A stretch of DNA of 64,000 nt from CAVVSD01 sp963750895. GTDB taxonomy: Bacteria; Actinomycetota; Thermoleophilia; Solirubrobacterales; Solirubrobacteraceae. Below the pieces are notes generated by a model that had not been told where the DNA came from, ran no database searches, and saw only the letters and a list, made by a program, of their open reading frames with translations. Position numbers and translations under genes: made by a program. This document shows positions 45,188-53,818 of the stretch, piece after piece. The stretch covers positions 186,001-250,000 of the forward strand of contig CAVVSD010000003.1 of assembly GCA_963750895.1 (NCBI GenBank), given 5' to 3'. Positions within the stretch are counted from its first letter, which is position 1, and every line of letters begins with the position of its first letter.

Positions 45188-46542
45188 GCGGCAGCCCCCA
45201 GGTACGCCTCCAGTGACTCCGTCGTCGCGCGGCCCTCGGCGAACTCGTCCCAGTCCAGGAGCGAGCGCTGCAGGTCCCGCGTCGTCTTGATGCCCTCGAC
45301 GGTCAGCTCGTCGAGCGCCCTGCGCGCGCGGGCCAGCGCCTGCTCGCGGTCGGCGCCCCAGACCATGACCTTGGCGACCATCGAGTCGTAGAACGGCACG
45401 ACCTTGCGGCCCGTCTCCACGCCCGCGTCCACCCGGACGCCGGGCCCGGACGGCGCGTGCCAGCCGGTGATCTCGCCGGGGGAGGGCATGAAGCGCTGCT
45501 CGGGGTCCTCGGCGTTGATGCGCAGCTCGATGGCGCAGCCGCGGGCGACCACGTCCTCCTGCGCGACCGACAGCGGCAGCCCCGCCGCGACGCGCAGCTG
45601 CTCGCAGACGAGGTCGACGCCGCACAGCATCTCCGTGACGCCGTGCTCGACCTGGATCCGGGCGTTCATCTCCAGGAAGTGGAAGGTCCCGCCGACCGGG
45701 TCGACGATGAACTCGGCCGTGCCCGCGTTGATGTAGCCGACCTCGCGGGCGAGCGCCAGCGCGGCGTCGCAGAGCCCCTCGCGCAGCGACGCGTCGAGGT
45801 TCGGCGCCGGCGCCTCCTCGATGAGCTTCTGCTTGCGCCGCTGCACCGAGCAGTCGCGCTCGTAGAGGTGGATGACGTTGCCGTGGGTGTCGGCGAGCAC
45901 CTGCACCTCGACGTGGCGCGGGCGCTCGATGCACTTCTCCACGAACAGCCCGCCGTCCCCGAACGCGGCCTCCGCCTCGGCCGACGCGCGCGAGAACGCG
46001 GCCTTCAGCTCGCCGGGGTCGTCGACGCGGCGGATGCCGCGCCCGCCACCTCCGGCGGACGCCTTCAGGAGCACGGGGAAGCCGATCTCCTCGGCGGCCG
46101 CCTGCGCGGCCTCCGGGTCCTCGAGCCGGCCGGTGCCGGGCACGACCGGGACACCGGCCCTCTCCGCGGCGGCCCGCGCGGTGACCTTGTCGCCGACCGC
46201 GGCCATGACGTCGGCGGGCGGCCCGGCGAACGCGACGCCCGCCTCGGCGCACGCGGTCGGCAGGCGCGGGTCCTCGGCGAGGAACCCGTAGCCCGGGTGC
46301 AGGACGCCGCACCCGGTCGACACCGCCGCCTCGACGACGGCCTCGGGGCGCAGGTAGCTGGCCTTGGCCTGGGCCTTGCCGATCTCGACCGCCTCGTCGG
46401 CGAGCGCGACGTGCAGGGAGTCCACGTCGGCCTCGGAGTACACGGCGACGGCCTCGATGCCCAGGTCGCGGCAGGCGCGGATGACCCGCACCGCGATCTC
46501 GCCGCGGTTGGCCACCAGGACGCGATCCGGGAGGCCCGTCAT
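45184..46542 (-). CDS. Biotin carboxylase (AccC-like) of a split carboxylase
   Basis: The 452-residue protein has the complete biotin carboxylase fold: N-terminal RVLVANRGEIAVRVIRACRDLG, the ATP-grasp glycine loop KASAGGGGRGIRRV, the catalytic EMNARIQVEHGVTEM, and the C-terminal barrel. It would carboxylate biotin on the adjacent carrier using ATP and bicarbonate. It stops before any carrier or carboxyltransferase domain. The neighbours are a 77-residue carrier and PxpB/PxpC, not acyl-CoA carboxyltransferases, so fatty-acid synthesis is unlikely. It overlaps genes on both sides by 4 nt. Confidence 0.92.
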   Translation of the reverse strand: MTGLPDRVLVANRGEIAVRVIRACRDLGIEAVAVYSEADVDSLHVALADEAVEIGKAQAKASYLRPEAVVEAAVSTGCGVLHPGYGFLAEDPRLPTACAEAGVAFAGPPADVMAAVGDKVTARAAAERAGVPVVPGTGRLEDPEAAQAAAEEIGFPVLLKASAGGGGRGIRRVDDPGELKAAFSRASAEAEAAFGDGGLFVEKCIERPRHVEVQVLADTHGNVIHLYERDCSVQRRKQKLIEEAPAPNLDASLREGLCDAALALAREVGYINAGTAEFIVDPVGGTFHFLEMNARIQVEHGVTEMLCGVDLVCEQLRVAAGLPLSVAQEDVVARGCAIELRINAEDPEQRFMPSPGEITGWHAPSGPGVRVDAGVETGRKVVPFYDSMVAKVMVWGADREQALARARRALDELTVEGIKTTRDLQRSLLDWDEFAEGRATTESLEAYLGAAA

Positions 46543-46772
46543 TCGACGGTCACGATGGGCTGGCCGGCGTCGACCATGCCCTCGTTCTCGACCTGGAAGG
46601 AGCCCACGGTCCCGGCCTCGTCGGCGACGACGTCGTGGAACTGCTTCATGACCTCGACGAGGCCGATGACTGCGCCCGCCTCGACCGCGTCGCCCTCCTG
46701 CACGAACTCGTCCTCGTCCGGGCTCGGGCGCCGGTAGAAGATCCCCGGGATGGGGGAGCGGATCTCGGCCAC
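46539..46772 (-). CDS. Short biotin carboxyl carrier protein
   Basis: The 77-residue protein is a bare biotinyl domain: AEIRSPIPGIFYRRPSPDEDEFVQEGD, then the biotin-acceptor Lys43 in VEVMKQFHDV. It lacks the Pro/Ala-rich N-terminal region of AccB. The GTG start has GGGAGGA 5 nt upstream. It sits 21 nt after pxpC and overlaps the carboxylase gene by 4 nt. The short form with a VMK rather than AMKM motif is typical of carriers clustered with PxpBC/KipI-KipA genes. Confidence 0.9.
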   Translation of the reverse strand: MAEIRSPIPGIFYRRPSPDEDEFVQEGDAVEAGAVIGLVEVMKQFHDVVADEAGTVGSFQVENEGMVDAGQPIVTVE

Positions 46773-46793
46773 GTCAGTCCTCCCTCGTGATCG

Positions 46794-47768
46794 TCACGCC
46801 GCGCCGATGGCCTCGCGGACGCGCTCCAGGCGCTCCGCGGCCTCGCGGCGTGCCTGCAGCGCACCGTCGAGGTCCACCTCGACGAAGCGCGTGGAGTCGT
46901 TCGTCTTGCTCTGCCCGGCGCGGTCCAGGTCGGCCGAGATGATGGTCGCGATCGTCGCGTACCCACCGCCGGTGACCGCGTCGGCCAGCAGCGCGATCGG
47001 CTCGACGCCGCCCGGCACCTGGATCGAGCCGATGGGGTAGCCGATGTCGGTCACGTTGGCCGGGTCGCTGCCCGCCCCGTGCGGCGGCGTGCGGTCGACG
47101 AAGCGCAGCTCGCCGCCGCGGTAGCGGTAGCCGATGCGGTTCGCGTCCGGCGTCACCTGCCACGTCGTCTCGAAGAACGCCGCGAGGCTGTCGGGCTGCA
47201 GCCGGTAGGACGACAGCCCCACGACGAGCCGCAGCTCCGTCTCCTTCGTGAACACGGGCCGCAGATCCTCGGGGACCGAGCGGCCGGGCGTGCCGTCGCC
47301 GTCGGGCAGGACCGCGAGCTCGTCGCCCTCGGCCAGGCCCCGGCCCTCGAAGCCGCCCATCCCGACGAGCGTGTACGTCGCGCGCGACCCGAAGATCTCG
47401 GGGACGTCGACGCCGCCCGCCAGCCCGACGTAGGCCCGCGCACCACCGCGGAGGTACTCGAACGCGATGACGTCGCCCGCCTTCACGGCGTGCGAGGTCC
47501 ACGACTCGACGGCCTCGCCGTTGACGCTCGCCGGCATGTCCGCCCCGGTCACGGCGAACACCGTGTCCGCGGTGACCTCCAGCTGCGGGCCCATGTAGGT
47601 GATCTCCAGCGCGGCCGCGCCGGGCTGGTTGCCGACCAGCATGTTCGCGACGCGGTAGGAGAACTTGTCCATCGCGCCCGACGGCGGCATCCCCAGGTGG
47701 TAGACGCCCGTGCGCCCCTCGTCCTGGACCGTGGTCAGCAGGCCGCCCTTGACGACGCGCAGGCTCAT
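46794..47768 (-). CDS. pxpC: PxpC / AHS2 (KipA-like) subunit
   Basis: The 324-residue protein matches the AHS2 domain: LRVVKGGLLTTVQDEGRTGVYHLGMPPSGAMDKFSYRVAN near the start, ALEITYMGPQLEV, RIGYRYRGGELRF, and IGSIQVPGGVEPIALLADAVTGGGYATIATI. PxpC with PxpB and PxpA forms the prokaryotic 5-oxoprolinase; the same AHS1-AHS2 pair forms the carboxyltransferase-like part of urea carboxylase. Both roles are possible here because biotin carrier and carboxylase genes follow. It overlaps pxpB by 4 nt. Confidence 0.9.
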   Translation of the reverse strand: MSLRVVKGGLLTTVQDEGRTGVYHLGMPPSGAMDKFSYRVANMLVGNQPGAAALEITYMGPQLEVTADTVFAVTGADMPASVNGEAVESWTSHAVKAGDVIAFEYLRGGARAYVGLAGGVDVPEIFGSRATYTLVGMGGFEGRGLAEGDELAVLPDGDGTPGRSVPEDLRPVFTKETELRLVVGLSSYRLQPDSLAAFFETTWQVTPDANRIGYRYRGGELRFVDRTPPHGAGSDPANVTDIGYPIGSIQVPGGVEPIALLADAVTGGGYATIATIISADLDRAGQSKTNDSTRFVEVDLDGALQARREAAERLERVREAIGAA

Positions 47769-48658
47769 GTCGCCAGCTCCATGAGCGCGGCGGACGTGCC
47801 CTCCGGGTCCGCGAAGTACTTCCCGGGGACGAACTCGACCTCCGCCATCGCGTAGGCGTAGGAGCCCTCGCCGACCTTGGCCCGGATCGCGTCGTACTCC
47901 TCGCGGTCGATCGGGCGGTAGCGGTGCAGGTCGCCCGCGCGGTGCAGGAACGGGTTCTCCTTGAAGTCCGGCAGCGTCTGCGAGAGATCGATGACCGGGA
48001 CGGGGCAGATGCCGAGCAGCTGGTAGCCGCCGGCGCCCTGCACCGGGTAGATCGCCGCGAACGCGCCGCCCCAGGAGAACGCGAGCGCGGGCGTGTCGGT
48101 CCGCGGCCGCGCGTACTTGGGGACCTCGATCTGGCGCTCCTCGGGGACGAGCTGGTAGTCCCAGGCGAGGTCGGGGACGAAGCCCGTCATCGACACGATG
48201 AACGGCGCACCGCAGATCGCGTCGATGAACGCCTGCGAGCTGTCGTAGCCGTTGCGCTCGGCCGCGAACTCGATGTCGGTCTTGTCCGGCGTCTGATGGC
48301 GGTCGCGGAAGCGCATGAGCGTCGCGTGCGTCCACTCGTCCTCGAAGAAGACCGGGATCTCGATCATGCGCGTCGCGAGGTGCTCGTCGGCGGCGTCGCC
48401 GACCTCCTCCTCGATCTCGCGGAGCTGCTCGACCATCTTGCGAGGGTCGAGCACGTCGGGATCGATGCGGATCATGTAGGCCGCGTTGGAGGGGCAGATG
48501 TCGATCACGCCGTCGACGTCGAGCGCGGCGAGATGCCGCGTGATGGCCTGCGCGCGGGCGTTGACACCGACGCTCATCGCCTCGTCGAGCTGGACGACGA
48601 TCCACTCGTCGCCGCCGAACGTGTAGAGCGTCGAGTCCGGGGTCGTGGGGGCCGTCAT
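47765..48658 (-). CDS. pxpB: PxpB / AHS1 (KipI-like) subunit
   Basis: The 297-residue protein has an N-terminal cyclophilin-unlike extension of about 95 residues and an AHS1 domain with IPVFFEDEWTHATLMRF, FIVSMTGFVPDLAWDYQLV and SWGGAFAAIYPVQGAGGYQLLG. The last part matches the usual IGGGQTGIYP-type loop of AHS1. It should pair with the PxpC product encoded directly downstream. It overlaps both flanking genes by 4 nt. Family members were first named KipI for a sporulation-kinase inhibitor in Bacillus, which is unlikely to apply here. Confidence 0.88.
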   Translation of the reverse strand: MTAPTTPDSTLYTFGGDEWIVVQLDEAMSVGVNARAQAITRHLAALDVDGVIDICPSNAAYMIRIDPDVLDPRKMVEQLREIEEEVGDAADEHLATRMIEIPVFFEDEWTHATLMRFRDRHQTPDKTDIEFAAERNGYDSSQAFIDAICGAPFIVSMTGFVPDLAWDYQLVPEERQIEVPKYARPRTDTPALAFSWGGAFAAIYPVQGAGGYQLLGICPVPVIDLSQTLPDFKENPFLHRAGDLHRYRPIDREEYDAIRAKVGEGSYAYAMAEVEFVPGKYFADPEGTSAALMELAT

Positions 48659-49450
48659 CCGCGCGTCACCGCCCCGACCTCGTACCCGGCGGCCTCGGCG
48701 GCCGCGCCGACGGCCTGCGCGACGACCACCGCGTTCGCGGCGTCACCGTGCACGCAGGCGCTGCGGCTGCCGGCCAGCGAGATCGGGCTGCCGTCCGTCG
48801 CCGACACCGTCCCGTCGCGCAGGAACTGCGTGACCTGTGCGGCCGCGAACTCCGGGTCCGCGGCCTTCTTGTGGCGCTCGACGACGAGCTTGCCGTCGGG
48901 CGCGTAGGTCAGGTCGGGGTAGATCTCCGGGACGATCTCGACGCCCTCGGCGGCCACCGCGTCGCAGAAGGGGATCCCCTCCGCGGGCGCCGGCCAGTAG
49001 AGCATCACGTCGTCGCCGAAGGCGGCGATGGCCTTCGCCACGGGCTCGGCCATCGCCTCCTCGTCGCGCAGGAACGCGAAGAACGCGCCGTGCGGCTTGA
49101 TGTGGTGCAGCGGCATGCCGGCCGCGTCGAGGAACCCGCGCAGCGCGCCCGCCTGGTAGGTCACGTACGCGGCGGCGTCCTCGCGGCGAGAGGTCCATCC
49201 GCCGCCGGCCGAAGCCGAGCAGGTCGGGGAACCCGGGGTGGGCGCCGACCGCGACGCCGTGGCGCTGCGCCAGCGCCACGGTCCGCTCCATGGTCACCGG
49301 GTCGCCGCCGTGGTAGCCGCACGCGACGTTGGCCGTGGTGATGTGGGGCATGATCTCCTCGTCGGAGCCCATCACCCAGTTCCCCAGGCTCTCGCCCATG
49401 TCGCAGTTGATGTCGAACGTCGACAGGGCCACGCCGCCGTTGGCGGTCAT
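48655..49450 (-). CDS. pxpA: PxpA / LamB-YcsF family amidohydrolase, one frameshift
   Basis: The product is about 264 residues when read across one +1 shift. It has the LamB/YcsF motifs FDINCDMGESLGNW, TANVACGYHGGDP, GAHPGFPDLLGFG and HIKPHGAFFAF, with putative metal and catalytic Asp/His/Lys residues. It would provide the ring-opening hydrolase of the 5-oxoprolinase-like complex. The frame changes at about 49183-49187: removing one base restores MDLSPEDAAAYVTYQ. The name LamB/YcsF refers to fungal lactam use, not the maltoporin. Its ATG overlaps the permease stop by 4 nt. Confidence 0.88.
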
Positions 49451-51096
49451 TCCCGTACCGCCCCGGCCGGCTCGCGGGCCTGCCCGCCGTCAGCGAGCGC
49501 CTTCGCCTCCACGCGCGCCGCGTGGTAGAAGGGGCCGCTCGTGGATCCGCACTCGGCGCAGATCGCCTGCTGACCGGCCGACGGGTCGCGGTCCATCTCC
49601 CGCGCCAGGTAGGACTTGTCACAGGAGTGGCAGCGGACGCGGGCCTCGTCCGGGTCGTCGACCTCGAGCGCGGGGTCGTTCTCGCGGCGCATCGCGAACC
49701 ACGACGGCTTCGCGAAGTGGGTGGCGGCCGTGTAGATGACGAACCCGAGCACGAACGTCAGCGGCAGCCCCCACGTGTCGAAGAACTGGCTCGTCGTGGT
49801 GTCGGTGATCTTCAGCACGATGCCCACCACGCTCGCGATGCCCCAGCCCAGGATCCCACCGGGGTTGAGCGCGGGGATGCGGCCGGGGCGGAACTCCGTG
49901 TTGGCGGCGGTGAGGCCGTGCCGGCGCAGGTAGACGACGTGCGCCAGCGCGACCGCCACCCACGCCACGATGACGATCCCCTGGTAGGCGAGCGCGTCGA
50001 CCACGTAGGAGAAGATGTTGGTGAGCATGAGCAGGTAGCCGATGACGCACGCGACGACGAGCCAAAACGTGCGCGGCAGATTCAGGTGCAGGCGCGAGAA
50101 GAAGCTCTGCAGGTTCGTGGACGCGAGGTAGAGGTTCACGGTGTTGATGCGCATCTGCGTGATGGTGATGAGCGCCAGGCCGAGGATCCCGGTGAGACCG
50201 ACGATCTCCACGGGCAGCGCGCTCTCCTGGCCGGCGAGCTCGTCGAAGGAGATGTCGAACGTCGACACGAGCAGGATGCCGATCAGACCGTTCACGAGGA
50301 ACGTCAGCAGGTAGTACAGCCAGCCGAACGTGATCGCCCTGTGGTAGCCCTCGTCCTCGGGCCTCGCGAAGCGGGCGAAGTCGAACGTGAACATCATGAG
50401 GATCCAGACGCCCATGTAGGCGGCGAAGCATTGGAGCCAGGGCAGGGTGGTGCCCGGCGCGGCCTCGGTGCCGGCGAGGAAGCCGTTGTAGCCGCGGTCG
50501 GCGATTGCCCAGACGACGACCGCGATCAGGCCGATGATGTAGAACGGCAGCAGCCAGCCGTTCAGGCGGTCGAGCCAGGTGCGCACGCCCTTCCACACCA
50601 GCGGGGCTGTCACGGCGATGACGATCGCGTACCACAGGTCGAGCGGGCCGCCGAAGAACTCCTGCGCCGCGACCGCGATGACCGAGCCCTCGAACACGAG
50701 GTAGTAGATGCAGGTCGCCGCGAAGATGAGCGTCGCGATGCTCGCGCCCACGAACCCGAACATGCTGCGTGAGAACAGCGCGACGGTGAGCCCGCTGCGT
50801 GACGCGGTCCGAAGGATGACGTAGTTGACCAGCGCGTACGTGATGACGGTGAGGGCGATGCCGATGAGGGCGTTCCAGGTGCCGTACGCGAGCGCGAGGA
50901 ACGCGGCGAAGTACATGTAGAAGAACGCCGTCGCCACGGCGAACCATGCCATCGTCAGCGGCCAGCGGCCCATCCGCCAGGTGCTCGGGACGATGTGCAG
51001 GGAGTAGTCCTCGGTCGCTGCCTCCTTGACCACGCGCGGGTCGTCCTCGTACGACACGTCGAGCGGCGGCAGCGCGCTGTTGGCCGGCTTGGACAC
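49447..51096 (-). CDS. NCS1-family permease with C-terminal zinc ribbon
   Basis: The 549-residue protein has about 12 membrane helices typical of the NCS1 (cytosine, purine, allantoin, hydantoin) family, including SRSMFGFVGASIATLIFAATCIYYLVFEG and an Asn/Thr-rich loop (RINTVNLYLASTNLQSFFSRL). After the last helix, residues about 489-516 form a CxxC...CxxC zinc ribbon (Cys489, 492, 513, 516) on the predicted cytoplasmic tail. I do not know this as a standard part of the family. It leads the pxp operon and probably imports its substrate. GTG start with GAGGAGG 8 nt upstream. Confidence 0.9.
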   Translation of the reverse strand: MSKPANSALPPLDVSYEDDPRVVKEAATEDYSLHIVPSTWRMGRWPLTMAWFAVATAFFYMYFAAFLALAYGTWNALIGIALTVITYALVNYVILRTASRSGLTVALFSRSMFGFVGASIATLIFAATCIYYLVFEGSVIAVAAQEFFGGPLDLWYAIVIAVTAPLVWKGVRTWLDRLNGWLLPFYIIGLIAVVVWAIADRGYNGFLAGTEAAPGTTLPWLQCFAAYMGVWILMMFTFDFARFARPEDEGYHRAITFGWLYYLLTFLVNGLIGILLVSTFDISFDELAGQESALPVEIVGLTGILGLALITITQMRINTVNLYLASTNLQSFFSRLHLNLPRTFWLVVACVIGYLLMLTNIFSYVVDALAYQGIVIVAWVAVALAHVVYLRRHGLTAANTEFRPGRIPALNPGGILGWGIASVVGIVLKITDTTTSQFFDTWGLPLTFVLGFVIYTAATHFAKPSWFAMRRENDPALEVDDPDEARVRCHSCDKSYLAREMDRDPSAGQQAICAECGSTSGPFYHAARVEAKALADGGQAREPAGAVRE

Positions 51097-51130
51097 GACG
51101 AAGCCCTCCTCAGGGTCGGGTGCGGTGCAC

Positions 51131-51160
51131 CTTCTATCGCGACTTTTGCAGAAACGTCAA
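51131..51160 (-). promoter_or_regulatory. Candidate promoter of the permease-pxp-bioY operon
   Basis: On the minus strand TTGACG (51155-51160) and TAGAAG (51131-51136) are separated by 18 nt in the most AT-rich part of the divergent gap. The predicted start near 51124 leaves a leader of about 28 nt with a good ribosome binding site. A FadR-type regulator bound nearby could control it. Confidence 0.5.
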
Positions 51161-51233
51161 ACATTCGCGCATTCGGTCGAAACCGCCCCGACAGCCGGTC
51201 GAGGATCCTGCATGCGCATGTGCCGGTCCGGCG

Positions 51234-51239
51234 TACGAT
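51234..51239 (+). promoter_or_regulatory. -10 box (TACGAT) for the FadR-type regulator gene
   Basis: TACGAT ends 6 nt before the GTG at 51246, leaderless-type spacing. Confidence 0.45.
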
Positions 51240-51245
51240 GGCCCC

Positions 51246-52076
51246 GTGGAACCCGTTCCCGGTGCAGGCTTCGAGGCGCGTCCGATCCGGACGGCGAGCG
51301 CTGCGCAGCAGATCGCCGACCAGATCCGCGGCAGCATCCTGAGCGGTGAGCTGGCCCCCGGCGACCGCCTCCCGCCGGAGGTCGAGCTGGCCGAGGAGTA
51401 CAACGTCAGCCGCGGCACGATCCGCGAGACGATGAAGCTCCTCGCCGGCGCCCAGCTCGTGCAGCCGACGCGCGGCGCGACGGGCGGGACGTTCGTGCGC
51501 CACCCCGATCCCGACGTCCTCGCGGCGACGATGGGCGAGACCGTCGCACTCTGGTTCCACACCGGCTCGACGACGCTCGCCGAGGTCGACGCCGCGCGCG
51601 CGTGGATCGAGGAGGGCTGCGTGCGGATGGCCTCGCGCGTGCGGACGGAGGGGGACATCGCCGCGATCCGCGCCGCGGTGGAGGCGATGGAGCCGCCGCC
51701 CGAGGCGGTCGACGACGTGCTCGCCATCGACCTGGACTTCCACGTCGCCGTGAGCCGGGCGGCGCACAACGCGGTGCTCGAGCTGTCGATGAAGGGCGTG
51801 CACCTCGTCCGGCCGCACACGAACACCGTCCTCATGCAGCTCATGGACTACACCCGCGTCGCGGCGCAGCACCGCGCGATCTTCGAGGGCATCGAGGCGC
51901 GCGACGAAGAGCGGGCCGTCGCGGCCCTGCGCGCGCACCTCGCGTACCTGCTCGAGGCGCGCGACCGCGCGCTCGCCGAGCGGCCGGCCGGAGCGTTGAC
52001 CCTCGCCTCCCTCGGCCCCGAGGCGCACCCGGCGATCGAGCGCGTCCGGGCGCGGATCCTGCGCGGCGAGACGTAG
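51246..52076 (+). CDS. FadR/GntR-family regulator (FCD domain)
   Basis: The 276-residue protein has an N-terminal winged helix (AAQQIADQIRGSILSGELAPGDRLPPEVELAEEYNVSRGTIRETMKLL) and a helical C-terminal FCD ligand domain. The latter contains DLDFHVAVSRAAHN and HRAIFEGIEARDEERAVAALRAHL, whose Asp and His residues bind a metal in this family. It is divergent from the permease-pxp operon with 149 bp between starts and is the obvious candidate repressor, released by the pathway's substrate or product. The GTG at 51246 follows a -10 box; an in-frame start at 51120 would overlap the operon promoter. Confidence 0.9.
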   Translation: MEPVPGAGFEARPIRTASAAQQIADQIRGSILSGELAPGDRLPPEVELAEEYNVSRGTIRETMKLLAGAQLVQPTRGATGGTFVRHPDPDVLAATMGETVALWFHTGSTTLAEVDAARAWIEEGCVRMASRVRTEGDIAAIRAAVEAMEPPPEAVDDVLAIDLDFHVAVSRAAHNAVLELSMKGVHLVRPHTNTVLMQLMDYTRVAAQHRAIFEGIEARDEERAVAALRAHLAYLLEARDRALAERPAGALTLASLGPEAHPAIERVRARILRGET

Positions 52077-52164
52077 CCCGTGACCGGACGGCGATGCCGT
52101 CCGGCGCCATCCGTACGGTGCGCGGTGTTTCCTTCCCCCTCGAGCGCCAGGAGCGATCCTCTCG

Positions 52165-52620
52165 ATGGCACTCTGCTTCATCGAACCCAGCGACGCGATC
52201 CGCGTCATCGCCGAGTCGGTCGGCCGCGAGGCCCGGCGGCAGCTTCTGGGCGAGTTGGTCCGCGCGTGGGTGGACGACATCCCAGAGGAGGAGCTCGCCT
52301 CCCACTACGCCAAGGCGGTGGGTGATCTCGACGAGCACGACCTCTCGATGCTCGCCGCGTGGCACGCCTCGCTGGAGATCGGTCATCCGATCGCGAACCG
52401 CGAGTTCCTGGTCCGGGTGTTCCCGGCGCTGGGCGAGAACCGGCGTGAGGCGCTGAAGATCGCTGCGGGATTCCGCGGGGAGGAGGCCTTCGAGGCCGGC
52501 GTCTCCGAGGAGCAGGCGATGGAGACGGTCCTGCCGCACCTCTCGCGCGAGCGCACGGTCGAACTGGCCAACGAGTGCCTCGAGCTCTACCTCTGGGACC
52601 GCCTGGGCTCCGACAACTGA
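52165..52620 (+). CDS. Hypothetical helical protein, 151 aa
   Basis: I do not recognise this acidic, probably all-helical cytoplasmic protein (SDAIRVIAESVGREARRQLLGELVRAWVDDIPEEELASHY, EQAMETVLPHLSRERTVELANECLELYL). It has one Cys near each end and no motif for catalysis or DNA binding. GGAG lies about 10 nt before the ATG. A perfect hairpin overlaps its stop codon, suggesting a single-gene unit. Confidence 0.7.
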   Translation: MALCFIEPSDAIRVIAESVGREARRQLLGELVRAWVDDIPEEELASHYAKAVGDLDEHDLSMLAAWHASLEIGHPIANREFLVRVFPALGENRREALKIAAGFRGEEAFEAGVSEEQAMETVLPHLSRERTVELANECLELYLWDRLGSDN

Positions 52621-52639
52621 CCCTCAGGTCGAGGGTCAG
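52617..52639 (+). terminator. Hairpin overlapping the stop codon
   Basis: CTGACCCTC (52617-52625) pairs perfectly with GAGGGTCAG (52631-52639) around a 5-nt loop; the TGA stop is inside the left arm. There is no T-run. It could also serve the convergent gene ending at 52672. Confidence 0.65.
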
Positions 52640-52671
52640 ACTTCGCCCGGAAGTCCCTGCAGACGCGCCGA

Positions 52672-53818
52672 TTACGGCGCGAGCGCGTACGAGTAGTCGG
52701 TGAGGGTCTCGCAGCCGGTCTCCGTGACCAGCACGAGGTCCTCGAGACGCACCCCGCCGAGCCCGGGAAGGCCCTCGATGCCCGGCTCGAGGGCCAGGAC
52801 GTCGCCCGCGACGAGCGGTGCCTCGCCGACGGCGAGCCCGAGGATCGGCGCCTCGTGCACCTCGAGGCCGACGCCGTGCCCGAGGGCGAAGTAGAAGCCC
52901 CGCGTGAGCGCCTCGCCCGGCGTCCGGGTCCGCTGCGTCGGGTGGCCGGCCTGCTCGAAGACGTCCGCTGCGACGTCGTACAGCTCGCGACCGGTGCGGC
53001 CGGGCCTGACGGCGGAGCGCGCCGCGTCGAGGGCGACGCGGACGAGCTCGTGGAGGCCGAGGACGTCGTCGCTGGGCTCGCCGACGACGAACGTGCGCGT
53101 CATGTCCGCCCAGCAGCCGCTCGCCTCGTCGCAGGGCCAGAGGTCGATGGTGATCGGCAGCGCCGCAGGGAGCGGGCCGCTGCCGGGGTCGTGACCGCCG
53201 CCGGAGAGCGCGCTGCTCACGAGGACGTCGGGCGGGACCGGCGCGCCCGCCTCGGCGCAGGCCGCCCGCAGCGCGGCCCGGACGCGCTCGGCGGTCAGCA
53301 CCTCGCCGTCGAGCTCCAGGCGCCCGCCGATGGGCTCGGCGGCCCGCAGCAGCGCGGCCGCGGCGGCCATGCCGGCCTCCGCCGCGGTGCTGCGCGCGCC
53401 GGATCCCGGCGAGCTCCGCCGCCGACTTCACCCGCCGGCGCGCCGCGAAGGCCTCGTGGTCGACGACGAGCTCGATGCCGTCGGCGCGCAACCGGTCGGC
53501 GACCGCGACGGGGAGGTCCGGCGGGACCTGCGCGGCGCGCAGTCCGGCGCGGGCGACAAGCCGCGCGACGACCTCGAGCTCGGCCTCGTGACGCGGCATC
53601 CCCTCCGCGACGAGGTCGAAGAGGCCCAGCTCGTCGATGCCGACGAGCTCGGCGTCCGGCCGGACCGCCGCGATCCGGTCGCGCTCGAGCGCGTTCGTGA
53701 GGATGACCGCCCGCCCGTCCGCCTCGAGGTAGGTGAACGCGTCGATGATCGCGAGCGGCACCTCGTGGCGCAGCGCCGGCGACCGGACGGTGTCCCCGTG
53801 CAGGAGGACGCCGCTCAC
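52672..53818 (-). CDS. M24-family metallopeptidase (Xaa-Pro aminopeptidase-like), one frameshift
   Basis: The product is about 381 residues across one +1 shift. The N-terminal creatinase-like domain has AIIDAFTYLEADGRAVILTNALERDRIAA. The pita-bread catalytic domain has ITIDLWPCDEASGCWADMTRTFVVG (two Asp metal ligands), GHGVGLEVHEAP (His), LALEPGIEG and RLEDLVLVTETG (Glu ligands). It would remove N-terminal residues preceding proline in the cytoplasm. The shift lies at about 53392-53398; removing one base restores LAGIRRASTAAEAGM. Its start overlaps the HAD gene stop by 4 nt. Confidence 0.87.

Noticed and set aside
46539..47768. Biotin carrier and carboxylase as acetyl-CoA carboxylase for fatty-acid synthesis
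   Set aside because: The carrier is only 77 residues and no acyl-CoA carboxyltransferase is present; the neighbours are AHS1/AHS2 proteins.
48655..49450. LamB/YcsF gene as a maltoporin or phage receptor
   Set aside because: The name comes from fungal lactam utilisation; the sequence is the PxpA amidohydrolase family.
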